64,000 bases of DNA, from contig CM060968.1 of assembly GCA_030765045.1 (NCBI GenBank), positions 106,633,904 through 106,697,903 on the forward strand, written 5' to 3'. Position 1 is the stretch's first letter; every line of letters begins with the position of its first letter. Made by a program: the position numbers and the translations under genes. The notes under the pieces are model-generated. The model saw nothing but the letters and a program-made list of their open reading frames with translations. It had not been told where the DNA came from and did not search any database. Source of the stretch: Tenodera sinensis. Taxonomy: Eukaryota; Arthropoda; Insecta; Mantodea; Mantidae. Shown here piece by piece: positions 1 to 10,710 of this stretch.

Positions 1-75
<75 letters not shown>
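1..75. repeat. (AC)n microsatellite
   Basis: Uninterrupted dinucleotide run reaching the window edge, so its full length is unknown. It corresponds to the GT-rich internal segment of family A. Confidence 0.97.
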
Positions 76-77
<2 letters not shown>

Positions 78-205
78 TTTTTCTAAACATGTTTTTTTTT
101 TAAATATATATTTTATTTTATTCAAAACATATTTATGGTGAAACCTTCACATCAAACTTTTGGTTGAAATACAATACTTCCTCTACTTTACGTACTAGAG
201 GACGT
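1..205 (-). mobile_element. Family A element, 5' segment with its internal AC microsatellite (cut by window edge)
   Basis: Bases 1-75 are perfect AC repeats and 76-205 match, in reverse complement, the first ~130 bp of the family A copies at 45731 and 51861 (the motif ATACAATACTTCCTCTACTT near 166-189 is diagnostic). In those copies the same place carries a GT tract, so this microsatellite belongs to the element. The element's outer end lies near 205 and the rest runs off the window. No coding capacity is visible. Confidence 0.7.
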
Positions 206-211
206 AAACAT

Positions 212-563
212 ATAAGTAGATCTCGTTAAAACACACACGTGTTAATTAACTTTTTTAATGTACCATTGGGGAGACATTCCTTATTATTTTAAGCTCTTAA
301 ACGCTCCTATTGTCCTCAAATAATAAGGTTTATTCATTAATGATCTCTTGGACATGCAAAGAGAACGGGAATTCAAGGCAATCACGTTGCGACCAATTGA
401 AAAGATTTGACTATCGCTTAAAGCCGATTTGTACCTACAACAAAATTAGCAATACGACAATTTCTACAAACTCTTATCTGATTAACATGAAGTAGAGAAA
501 TAAGCGTTTGTAGGAATGGTTTGTGCAAAAGTAAGGAAAGTCATGTGAGTGCAACACATCAGA
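212..563 (+). mobile_element. Family A element, 3' half
   Basis: Matches the last ~350 bp of the full copies at 45731 and 51861, including TTTGACTATCGCTTAAAGCC at about 406-425, the ATTAACATGAAGTAGA block and the terminal GTCATGTGAGTGCAACACAT. It abuts an opposite-strand 5' segment at 1-205, so two halves lie in inverted arrangement. Non-coding; the small open frames here are chance. Confidence 0.75.
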
Positions 564-1192
564 CTTCTGTTTCTTGGAGTGTGTTCCACGCCGGTCTCGG
601 CGATAAGGGCTGTGTGGAGACTGATGTTCAGGTAAAGGTGGAAACTCACGAAGAAACATAATTGTAAACTAGGAAAAGCGTACCACTTTTTCTGCACACA
701 AAATCGCTTTAATTATTAGGATGTCCTAATATACAGTATACATTAACTTGATACTTCAGCGTGGTCCACAAGACGCCAAGAACCTTTCCCATTGCCGCTC
801 ACGTGTGAACCTTCCTATTATCATCGCTGGAGCTCTAGTACTTCCAGTATTTGAAGGTTGACAGTGAAACTGTAAGTATTATGAAACAGGTTTCCGGCGT
901 GCCAGATGAGAAATGATGCAATAGCAACAACAATCTTGCAGACAACTTTCTCTGTTGAACCCGAACAGCGCACCGGATGAATGGCAGTAGCTCTCAGCTG
1001 ACCTGAGGAATGCAGGAAGCTACAGGTGCGACAGACGTGTTAACATGTCTCTCAACTGTTTATTACACAAACATTGGCACAGGATGTTGCACAACTTTCA
1101 AAGAGCTTTCTTCCAGCACTTGCCAAACAAATCGGATGCTGTGATCTAGCAACCCGCCAATTTTATTGCCGCATTATGCTTAATCTACAGGT
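564..1192. other. No recognised feature
   Basis: AT-rich sequence with stops in all frames. I see no gene or repeat that I can match elsewhere in the window. Confidence 0.5.
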
Positions 1193-1232
1193 TGAACTAT
1201 GGCAAACGTAAAATTTAATGGCGACTTATACC
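1193..1232 (+). mobile_element. Family D inverted-repeat element, terminal scrap
   Basis: The string AAAATTTAATGGCGACTTAT at about 1210-1229, preceded by a degenerate AACTATGGCAAACG, matches the terminal inverted repeat of the elements at 27775 and 60868. No partner end was found nearby, so this is a truncated copy. Confidence 0.5.
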
Positions 1233-2060
1233 TGATCAGTATCCTCGGACTTTTAGTTCCTAAAAATCTTAAATTAGGTATCTAAAATAGGTTCTGTCAC
1301 AAACCAAAATAGGTTCTAAAATTACAAAAATAGGTGAACAAAAATGACATTTTATTTCCAATTACCAATTAGCCGGAACATTTGACAATGCCTTTATTGT
1401 TCATGTCCATAATAAGAGTCACACTAAACAACTAACGGCCTTCCTAAGTTTTCCATTGAAAAACTGCTCTTATAAATCGAAAATGAGTGTTCCACATTAA
1501 TTAATGCAGTTACCAACCTTTGTCTTGTTGCATTGTCTTGCAGGATTAAAAGGGATATAAATAAAATATTACAAATACAACAGCCCCATAAATCGGCTCA
1601 GAGACCAATTACTACTCATAGGTTTACGTGAGGTATAATTTGTTTATTGTACAAAATTTTCTTTCATTCTTCTGAACATTTTACCAAGTAGGCTTGTTCC
1701 TGCTATTGAACTAGTATCTTATTAAACTCCTCTAGGAATTACACCCTTTCAATTTAAATCGGTCATAACTAATTACACTCAAACTTCAGACTCAACCATC
1801 ATAAACCCATGATAGAGAGTAGACACAAATGATCGTGCAGGAACAAAGAAGAACACGATCACAAATTTGAAGAACAACCAGTTTACATTACGCTAATGCT
1901 GACTTATTCAGAAGGTACACTGCATGTCTCAGACTTTCAGAACACAATTCATTTCGTCATTTTAGAAACACGACCAGATTTCAGCCGGTGACGGTGTCGA
2001 CTCTCATAGCCCACATAATATCGGAAGGCAGGGAGCGCAGGGATGGATTAAGAAAAGAAA
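1233..2060. other. No recognised feature
   Basis: AT-rich, no open frame of note, no match to the repeat families recognised in this window. Confidence 0.5.
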
Positions 2061-2335
2061 AAGATCTACGTATTTTGTCTAGCAAAATTCTCTATATCAA
2101 TTATACAAAGGTCATTCAGAAAGAAAAAACTTCACAGGCTATTTCCAGAAAATTCAAATAATACATGTCATGTCATGCAAATATCTTAAATATATTTAAT
2201 CAAGATCTTAAGACCCATTTTTGAGAGAACCCAAAATAAGGATTTGATTTTTTAATGTCAAGGGTAGTTTGCATTGGGAGAAGGGATTTTCTTTAAAATG
2301 GCATCTTGGAAGATTTTCTGTTACTGAGCTGGTGT
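2061..2335 (-). mobile_element. Family A element, internal fragment
   Basis: Reverse-complement match to the middle of family A: AAGATCTACGTATTTTGTCT at the left, a GTCATGCAAATATCTTAAA block at about 2172-2190, then the AGGGTAGTTTGCATTGGGAG and GGCATCTTGGAAGATTTTC blocks. Both element ends are missing. No coding potential. Confidence 0.65.
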
Positions 2336-2833
2336 TCAACTACTAGGAAGTTAGATTGAAGTGGTTTGCGGTTCCAAACATTTTGCCCATCTATGAAAAG
2401 ATCATTTGCATATAGCGATGAAACAGCTACGCTAAGAATACGTTTCACGTAAGGCTATCTCGTATAAAATGCAGGCAAGGTGAAATCACATTGGGTTCGG
2501 AACAATCTTAATGCCTATTAATATTCATTTCTTCGTTACAACAGAGTTCAGCCCACGTTCGTGTACACAATGTATGTGCCGACCAGGAGATAAAACGCAC
2601 ATAAAAGTCGGAGGCAACGACCTTTAGTTTATTTAAGATTTATCTAGGAAGGACGCATTCCTTGGTGGGGCAGGTAGTTCCTATACAATACAAGTATGAG
2701 CAAGCGGTGTCATCGCAAACATCCTGTCTGAAGTGACAACGATCGAAGCTAACAATCCTGTCATACAAATGGAAACCCTGCTGTCACTTGCAACATGTAA
2801 ATTTCTTAAATTTTATAGCATGAGACAGAATGC
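2336..2833. other. No recognised feature
   Basis: Mixed-composition DNA between a family A fragment and a SINE. Nothing recognisable. Confidence 0.5.
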
Positions 2834-3182
2834 AGCGCTCGCTTACCACCTAGGCGGCCCGGGCTGGATCCCAGGGACCCGCATGTGGTATTCGTGGTGG
2901 ATTAAGCGGCGTCAGGGCGGGTTTTCTCCGGGTGCTCCAGTTTCCCCCGCCACTCGTTCCACCAATTGCTCCGTTATCACCTTTCCAATCATCGATTTCG
3001 CCTGCATTTCATATCATCCTCTTCCTCATTATCATACCCGGTGCTTGACTGACCACCCGCCTCCAGGTCTTCATACTGTCCGGTCCATAGGTTCCTGTGC
3101 TCCCGACAGGCGTCTCCCCTAGGCACTGGCTTGTAAGTCCTAGGGGGCATAAGTCCTACATAAGAGGAGGGTAATCAGGAAA
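2834..3182 (+). mobile_element. tRNA-derived SINE (family S1), 5'-damaged
   Basis: About 350 bp matching the copy at 24391 along its length: CACCTAGGCGGCCC near 2848, CATTTCATATCATCCTCTTC near 3006, and the 3' end TGTAAGTCCTAGGG...GGAGGGTAATCAGG. In the other copy the equivalent head has a good Pol III box A and box B; here box A is missing or badly eroded and box B reads GGGCTGGATCCC. A 129-codon open frame across it is an accident of the GC-rich SINE body. Confidence 0.75.
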
Positions 3183-3235
3183 AGACGAAGAGACAGAACG
3201 CTGCACGTGACATGGCGGTCGTGGTGGTAGCAAAG

Positions 3236-3600
<365 letters not shown>

Positions 3601-5043
3601 TAAATATTCACTCTAAAATTCTGCGCTGTAGAGTTACTGCTACATGCAACGTCACTACTGCGCAATAGCCTTCTTTCTGCATCTATTTGTTGGATTTCTT
3701 CTGCTTTCACCAAATTAGGAAACCGAGAAGCAAGTGCTGCAACTGACTGAACTGTTTGGATTTTAGCTGGTTCTAACACTTTCAACATTGAAGAAGAGGA
3801 TCACTTAGTGAAAAACGACTTAGTATGTCGCGAGCTGGGTCGACCTAAAAATCAACATAGCCTAATTTGAAAACTTGTACACATTTGTCGGACAGGAATG
3901 ATTTTGTCAGAGATATTTAACCTTTGGCACCAAAATACATGTTTTCCACAGGAAGAAGTACTTTTGGATCCCTGTATTCAACTTCAGCAGATTTCAAATG
4001 TTTGGGTTTAATGTAGAGCAGTCAAGGATAGCTCGCAATGCAAAAACCAACAGCTGTGGTATGCTGTTTACGCATACACGTGCTTATATTAATCTTTTGT
4101 TTTTATACACGAGGTAAATGCCTTGCGTATTATATATGTTAAGGAAAATAGTGTTTGAAATGGAAAGTGCGTTCTGCTTTTAGCAGTAGATCAGTAGATT
4201 TGTAAAAAAGAAGATCTCCTGCAATATCAGTAGATCTGGCAACCCTGTTGCTCGTATGTATAAGAAATGAACCAATAACCAGTCCAGATATCCTAGATCT
4301 AGGACTACTCTATACATGAATTAACCTTACTTACCAATTCTGGCAGGTCCCTCGGCATGTGTCCTGCGCATGGCGTATGTGTCTTGTTACTATGCAATCA
4401 CGTTTTAAACTCCTTACGCAGGATATTGCCTACTTCAAGGTTAAACCTGGATGTCATGACAACTGACTCATATGCCACACGCGGTACGCATGCCGCGGGA
4501 GCTGTCAGAATTCGCAAGTAACGTTAATTCAAGCGCAGTCTCTGTAACTTCAACTCCGCATGCGACCTCAAGCCAGGGAACTACTCCAATAGTATGCAGG
4601 TGCAGAAACTGCACACATGCAATTTGATTGGTCCTTTTGCAATGCATACTCGCCATCTGTTGCTTAGAATATGCGAACGCGAATTTCTTATTACCTTAAA
4701 AAGTAAACAACTAAAAGAATGCATATGTTTATAAAAACTGGTACATGAGTCATTGCTTAAATAGAAGGTATAATTAAAAGCAGACCATATGCAGAACTCC
4801 CTATGTGCATATAAGCTCTGGAAAATGGCACTATGCTATCCTTGACTCACTTTGGCAACAATTTTTTTTTTGGGGGGGGGGGGGTTCACAGCAAAACATG
4901 TAATATGCGTGAATCTTATACAGCTTGATTATAATTTAGGTAGTGGTATTCAGATTGACACAGTATTCTCTGCAATGATGGCATGATTCTGAAACTTTGC
5001 AGATGTACTAAGAAATGCTCTGGTGAACTGTGAATAAATAAAT
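3601..5043. other. No recognised gene; contains a T/G homopolymer junction
   Basis: Mostly AT-rich unmatched sequence. At about 4862-4884 a run of T is followed directly by about a dozen G, a likely unstable site. A GC-richer patch at about 4440-4660 has no convincing coding frame. Confidence 0.5.
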
Positions 5044-5815
5044 AAATCTGATATGTTGCACTTAAATATCCTTTTCTAATCATTCTTATACAGACTATTT
5101 TTACAAACTTTAATTTTTCTATCTACTTGTGTTAATCGAGATAGGTGCTGAAGATATGACTATTACACATTTTCTTGTAGGAACGATGAGAATAGCTCAA
5201 GCGATTCTCGAACCTTTTAAGAGTTTATCGCTATGTGTTGGCTTTGAAATCCCTTTCTCTTCACCTAGCCAAAGAATAAAAATCACTACTTCTATTTGAG
5301 AAAAGTATAAGTACATAGCAAACTCAAAACAATAAAAGTAATATTTCGGAAATGGTTAACTCCACAAAAAATGCATTTTAAATAAACTGTTTTTTTTAAC
5401 GAGATCTACTTTTTTGTATAGTAAGATTTTGTCTGTTAAGTTTTAGCTGTGTTGCGAAAATCATCTAGAATGAAGAGGACTTCAGAAACTATTCCAAGGA
5501 AATTCAAGATATGCATCTATTTCATGAAAATATTTTAAACATACGCTATTTTAACCAAAATGTTAGAGCATTTTGAGAAAATAAAAAATTTCGAAAAAGC
5601 TTCAGTGCAAAGGGTAGTTTAGAATGGGAAAGTTTTCTTGAGAATCTTAGGTCGCACTCTTGGAAGAAGCTAAACGGAAATACCAAGTTTAGCATATAAC
5701 CGACCTTTCGTTTTTGAGTTGTGCTGTTCAAAAAAGACATTACAAACATATCTTTTTCAAACCTTTTGTACCTGTGAAGGTGAAATACTGTACTGTTATA
5801 TACTTTTTGAGAAGA
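5044..5815 (-). mobile_element. Family A element, near full length, diverged
   Basis: Begins with AAATCTGATATGTTGCACTT (the reverse complement of the family 3' terminus) and continues collinearly: GTTAATCGAGATA, the AACCTTTTAAGAG block, CATTTTAAATAAACTG, CGACCTTTCGTTTTTGAGTT near 5702 and a GGTGAAATACTGTACTG block near the 5' end. Its expected internal GT tract is reduced. It runs almost into the GAAA tract that follows. Confidence 0.7.
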
Positions 5816-5879
5816 CGGTATGTAATATGTGTGCATGTCTGCCAAAAGTTCAGCATCTTCCAAAATTGCGATAAGATTT

Positions 5880-6214
<335 letters not shown>

Positions 6215-6221
6215 CAAATAA

Positions 6222-6586
6222 ACTCCTAGCCCAAACCCTATACTACACATTACCAACTGCCAACTCCCAGTGGTAAATACCGTCCGTATACTGGGCATGC
6301 ACTTTGATCATAAGTTGACTTGGATACACCATCTTAAGCTTCTTCAAGCTGATTGTGTTCGGCGGCTTAATCTTTTAAAAGCTTTATCTGCCAAAGGGTG
6401 GGGAGCCGATCTCAGTGTTCTACTGCGGACTTACAGAATGACCATCCTCTCCAAGTTGGATTACGGTTCTATTGTTTATAACTCCGCCAAACTATCAAGT
6501 CTAAAAATGCTGGACACTGTTCAAACCACAGCTCTAAGAATTGCACTTGGGGCATTCCATACTAGTCCTACAGAGAGTCTAAAATT
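6222..6586 (+). pseudogene. Non-LTR retrotransposon ORF2, 5' piece: end of reverse transcriptase
   Basis: The frame encodes the C-terminal (thumb-side) part of a LINE reverse transcriptase. Visible motifs are RILGMHFDHKLTW near the start, then SKLDYGSIVYNSA and LGAFHTSPTESLK at the end, a run typical of I/Jockey-type LINEs. Everything upstream (endonuclease, RT catalytic core) is missing and a stop at 6219 sits beside the GAAA tract. The frame breaks at 6587, where a 4.8-kb insertion begins, and resumes at 11385 with the same SLK codons. GTG at 6270 is not a real start. Confidence is high for the family type and lower for the exact clade. Confidence 0.88.
6576..6586. repeat. Left direct repeat flanking the 4.8-kb insertion
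   Basis: AGTCTAAAATT occurs here and, with one extra A, at 11385-11396. The two copies bound the insertion and coincide with the break in the LINE reading frame, so they look like a target-site duplication. hAT elements normally give 8 bp, so part of the match may be chance. Confidence 0.6.
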
Positions 6587-6813
6587 CAGCCCTGCTCAGG
6601 GTTTCAGCTCCCGAAGCCGGCTCGCGGCTCGCGAGCGGAGCATAGCTACTGGCAGCGCTCTTGTTCACGAGTGGACAGAGAAGAGAGATACCGTACAGTG
6701 CGTACTACTCGGCCACGATATGAATACACTTTAAGGAGGGCGCCACAGTTTTGCTTGCTACCTTAAGTCTATGGATCTGCGCGGAGTGGCGGAACGCGAA
6801 TGGAAACGCAATA
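6587..6813 (+). repeat. GC-rich ~225-bp direct repeat, copy 1
   Basis: Shares about 90% identity by eye with 10487-10710, from TGCTCAGGGTTTCAGCTCCC to GGAAACGCAATA. It includes GCTCGCGGCTCGCGAGCGG and lies just beyond the end of the transposase remnant, so it probably is a terminal region of the hAT element. The open frame across its left part is only the LINE frame running on. Confidence 0.85.
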
Positions 6814-6829
6814 CTGGGAATATAGGCAA

Positions 6830-7310
6830 TTAAAATGCTTGAAATAATTCTGTCCCTGTTACATGTTTCCTAAGTGGAATGACTTGAAGCATATATTCTT
6901 GTATCGAGAGGTTGTTAGCAACTCCACGAGTGAAAATTACCAATTGTGATGTGTCGACGTTGTCAATGCTTTCATCCAACGCGAGAGAAACGGCTATAAA
7001 TTCATGGACCTCGGTTTGTAGTCTTCTTTGGTTATTTCTGCTATTTTATGTATCCTTCTCTGTATGATTCGTGGTGATAATGCAATATTACTAAAAATAT
7101 CATGTTCTTCAGGGCAAATTATGTTGGCAACTTTACTCTCACATTTTTTTATGAAATCTCCTTCATTAAAACACCTCAGTGACTGAGCAATCTCCAAAGC
7201 AACAGCATAGCTGGTGTAAGGTTGTCTATCAGTTAAAATATTTGAATTAATATTAGGGTATTACCTGAATATTGCTCTTTGAGCTGTTGCAGTTGGTTAG
7301 TCCGATCTAG
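6830..7310 (-). pseudogene. hAT-superfamily transposase remnant (GTF2IRD2/ZBED-like type)
   Basis: Three minus-strand frames give consecutive pieces of one protein. About 7310-7260 reads TNQLQQLKEQYSGN. About 7252-6994 includes YAVALEIAQSLRCFNEGDF, then ICPEEHDIFSNIALS and RRIHKIAEI. About 7016-6830 includes FIAVSLALDESID, DTSQLVIFTRGV and a stop after TELFQAF. The order and the DES(I/T)D motif match the N-terminal half of hAT transposases of the kind domesticated in GTF2IRD2-type proteins. Roughly 150 residues survive of a usual ~600 or more; frameshifts at about 7255 and 7005 and the missing C-terminal half make it dead. The 67-residue frame at 6994-7197 is part of this. Confidence 0.75.
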
Positions 7311-7475
7311 ACCTGAACAAAAAATGAATAAAGGACACTACATCAGTGTTATGCTACTTTAAATCGTGGTGTAAATTTATGAATACATGATTGTCTATAA
7401 TTGTATGGTGATCTTATGACATGTACCATAATGCCGCTTGATGTTCCATTGATCAGTGCCTTTTTGAACTTTAAA

Positions 7476-8815
7476 AGACTGTATCGCCAGACAAGACTGT
7501 CTCACCAGACAAGACCGTCTCATCAGACAAGACTGTCTCGCCAGACAAGACCGCCTCAGCAGCCAAGACTGTCTAATTAGACACGACCGTCTAATCAGAC
7601 ACGACCGTCTCATCAGACACGACCGTCTCATCAGACAAGACCGTCTCATCAGACAACACCGTCTCGCCAGACAAGACCGTCTCGCCAGACAAGACCATCT
7701 CAGCAGACAAGACCGTCTCATTAGACACGACCGTGTCACCAGACAAGACCGTCTCACCAGACAAGACCGTCTCACCAGACAAGACCGTCTCATCAGACAA
7801 GACCGTCTCATCAGACAAGACCGTCTCGCCAGACAAGACCGTCTCATCAGACAAGACCGTCTCATCAGACACGACCGTCTCATCAGACACGACAGTCTCA
7901 TCACACAAGACCGTCTCATCACACAAGACCGTCTCATCACACAAGACCGTCTCACCAGACAAGACTCTGACCACACAAGACTGTCTCGCCAGACAAGACC
8001 GTCTCGCCAGACAAGACCGTCTCGCCAGACAAGACCGTCTCGCCAGACAAGACCGTCTCATCAGACAAGACCCTCTCGCCAGACAAGACCGTCTCAGCAG
8101 CCAAGACTGTCTAATTCGACACGACCGTCTCATCAGACAAGACCGTCTCATCAGACAAGATCGTCCCACCAGACAAGACCGTCCCACCATACAAGACCGT
8201 CCCACCATACAAGACCGTCTCATCAGACACGACCGTCTCATCAGACACGACCGTCTCACCGGACAAGACCGTCTCATGAGACAAGACCATCTCATCAGAC
8301 AAGACCGTCTCATCAGTCAAGACCGTCTCGCCAGACAAGACCATCTCATTAGACACGACCGTCTCACCAGACAAGACCGTCTCACCAGACAAGACCGTCT
8401 CATCAGACAAGACCGTCTCGCCAGACAAGACCGTCTCGCCAGACAAGACCGTCTCATCAGACACGACCGTCTCATCAGACACGACAGTCTCATCAGACAC
8501 GACAGTCTCATCAGACAAGACCGTCCCACCAGACAACACCGTCCCACCAGACAACACCGTCTCATCAGACAAGACCGTCTCATCAGACAAGACCGTCTCG
8601 CCAGACAAGACCGTCTCGCCAGACAAGACCATCTCAGCAGACAAGACCGTCTCATTAGACACGACCGTCTCATTAGACACGACCGTGTCACCAGACAAGA
8701 CCGTCTCACCAGACAAGACCGTCTCACTAGACAAGACCGCCTGACCAGACAAGACCGCCTGACCAGACAAGACCGTCTCACCAGACAAGACTGAATCACT
8801 AGACCAGACAGTCTC
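7476..8815. repeat. 18-bp minisatellite
   Basis: About 70 tandem units of consensus GACCGTCTCATCAGACAA, with variant positions CATC/CACC/CGCC/CAGC. GTCT and AGAC inside each unit form a tiny inverted repeat. Because 18 is a multiple of three, several long frames stay open on both strands (up to 353 codons), but these are period artefacts of SDKTV / QDRLI-type repeats. Confidence 0.97.
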
Positions 8816-9110
8816 GCCAGACCGTCATGTCGGACGGCCGATAAGGGTGATAAAGGCTGATAAAGACAGTCACGTCAGACAGTCTCGTGAGACCGTCTCG
8901 TCGTACAGTATCATTAGTCACGTCAGACCATCTCATCGGACAGTATCATGAGACCGTCTCATCAGACTGAGTCGTCAGACCGTCTCGCCGGATAGTCTAA
9001 ATAGAGTCGTCAGTCCGTCTCGTCAGACAGTCTCATCAGACAATATCGTCAAGTCTTGTCATACCGTCTCGTCTGACTGTCTCACCGTACGGTCTCGTCA
9101 GACAGTCACG
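8816..9110. repeat. Degenerate junction between the two minisatellites
   Basis: Irregular mixture of GTCTCGTCAGAC-like words (CAGTCACGTCAGAC, ATCTCATCGGAC, GTATCATTAG) with inconsistent spacing. It links the 18-bp array on the left to the 13-bp array on the right and looks like eroded intermediate units. Confidence 0.8.
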
Positions 9111-10480
9111 TCAGACAGTCTTGCCGGACAGTCTCGTCGAACAGTCTCATCAGACAATCTCGTCGGACAGTCTCGTAGGACTGTTTCTTCAATGTCATCA
9201 AGCCATGTCATTCCGTCTCGTCGGACGGTCTCGCCGTACGGTCTTGTCGGACGGTCTCGTCGGACAGTCTCGTCAGACAGTCTCGTCGGACAGTCTCGTC
9301 GGACAGTCTCGTCAGACAGACTCGTCGGACAGTCTCGTCGGACAGTCTCGTCGGACAGTCTCGTCGGACAGTCTCGTCAGACAGTCTCGTGAGACAGTCT
9401 CGTCGGACAGTCTCGTGAGACAGTCTCGTCAGACAGTCTCGTCAGACAGTCTCGTCAGACAGTCTCGTCAGACAGTCTCGTCGGACAGTCTCATCAGACA
9501 GTCTCATCAGACAGTCTCATCAGACAGTCTCATCAGACAGTCTCATCAGACAGTCTCGTAGGACTGTTTCTTCAATGTCATCAAGCCATGTCATTCCGTC
9601 TCGTCGGACGGTCTCGCCGTACGGTCTTGTCGGACGGTCTCGTCAGACAGTCTCGTCGGACAGTCTCGTCAGACAGTCTCGGCGGACAGTCTCGTCAGAC
9701 AGTCTCGTCGGACAGTCTCGTCGGACAGTCTCGTCGGACAGTCTCGTCGGACAGTCTCGTCAGACAGTCTCGTCGGACAGTCTCGTCAGACAGTCTCGTC
9801 AGACAAACTGGTCAGACAGTCTCGTCAGACAGTCTCGTCAGACAAACTGGTCAGACAGTCTCGTCAGACAAACTGGTCAGACAGTCTCGTGAGACAGTCT
9901 CGTGAGACGGTCTCGTGAGACAGTCTCTTCGGACAGTCTCGTGAGACAGTCTCGTCAGACAGTCTCGTCGGACAGTCTCGTCAGACAGTCTCGTCGGACA
10001 GTCTCATCAGACAGTCTCATCAGACAGTCTCGTAGGACTGTTTCTTCAATGTCATCAAGCCATGTCATTCCGTCTCGTCGGACGGTCTCGCCGGACGGTC
10101 TTGTCGGACGGTCTCGTCGGACAGTCTCGTCAGACAGTCTCGTCGGACAGTCTCGTCAGACAGTCTCGGCGGACAGTCTCGTCGGACAGTCTCGTCGGAC
10201 AGTCTCGTCAGACAGTCTCGTCAGACAAACTGGTCAGACAGTCTCGTGAGACAGTCTCGTGAGACAGTCTCGTCGGACAGTCTCGTGAGACAGTCTCGTC
10301 AGACAGTCTCGTCGGACAGTCTCGTCAGACCGACTAATCGGACAGTCTCATTAGACAATCTCGTTAGGCAGTCTCGTTAGACCGTCTCATCAGACAATAT
10401 CGTCAACAGTCTTGTCATATACCGTCTTGTTGGACAGTCTCATCAAGACAGTCACGTCAGACCTCTCGTCAGTTCTGTCA
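9111..10480. repeat. 13-bp minisatellite with higher-order structure
   Basis: Tandem CAGTCTCGTCAGA units (variants CGTCGGA, CATCAGA, CGTGAGA), degenerating after about 10340. A non-repeat linker beginning CTGTTTCTTCAATGTCATCA recurs at 9181, 9564 and 10038, followed each time by the same GTCTCGTCGGACGG-type units. Thus a higher-order block has been copied three times. The 13-bp unit is the core of the 18-bp unit of the left array. Confidence 0.95.
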
Positions 10481-10486
10481 CAATGT

Positions 10487-10710
10487 CAGCTGCTCAGGGT
10501 TTCAGCTCCCGAAGCCGGCTTGCGGCTCGCGAGCGGAGTAAAGCTGCTTGCAGCGCTCTTGTTTACGAGTGGACAGAGAGGAGAGATACCGTACAGTGCG
10601 TACTACTCGGCCACGATATATATACACTTTAAGGAGGGCGCCACAGTTTTGCTTGCTACCTTAAGTCTCTGGATTTGCGGGAGTGGGGGAACGCGAGGGG
10701 AAACGCAATA
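10487..10710 (+). repeat. GC-rich ~225-bp direct repeat, copy 2
   Basis: Same orientation as 6587-6813, with near-identical ends. The two copies bracket the transposase remnant and both minisatellites. Sequences outside the repeat differ completely, so the repeat edges are sharp (start near 10487, end at GCAATA 10710). Confidence 0.85.

Noticed and set aside
2733..3122. 129-codon frame
   Set aside because: Lies over SINE S1; the homologous SINE at 24391 does not preserve the frame as a protein.
6579..6586. Strict 8-bp hAT target-site duplication
   Set aside because: The flanking repeats match over 11-12 bp with a one-base difference, and the right end of the insertion lacks a clear inverted partner to the left CAG end, so I report the direct repeats without claiming an exact 8-bp duplication.
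7395..8799. Long open frames on both strands (up to 353 codons) across the 18-bp array
   Set aside because: They exist because the unit is a multiple of three without stops. Several phases are open at once, with no start context or non-repeat domain.
9121..10262. Open frames of 66-146 codons rich in SSDSLVGQSRRTV-type repeats
   Set aside because: Period artefact of the 13-bp array (39 bp gives 13 codons); overlapping frames show the same pattern.
7476..10480. CRISPR-like regular repeats
   Set aside because: Units are contiguous with no unique spacers and the setting is an animal transposon.
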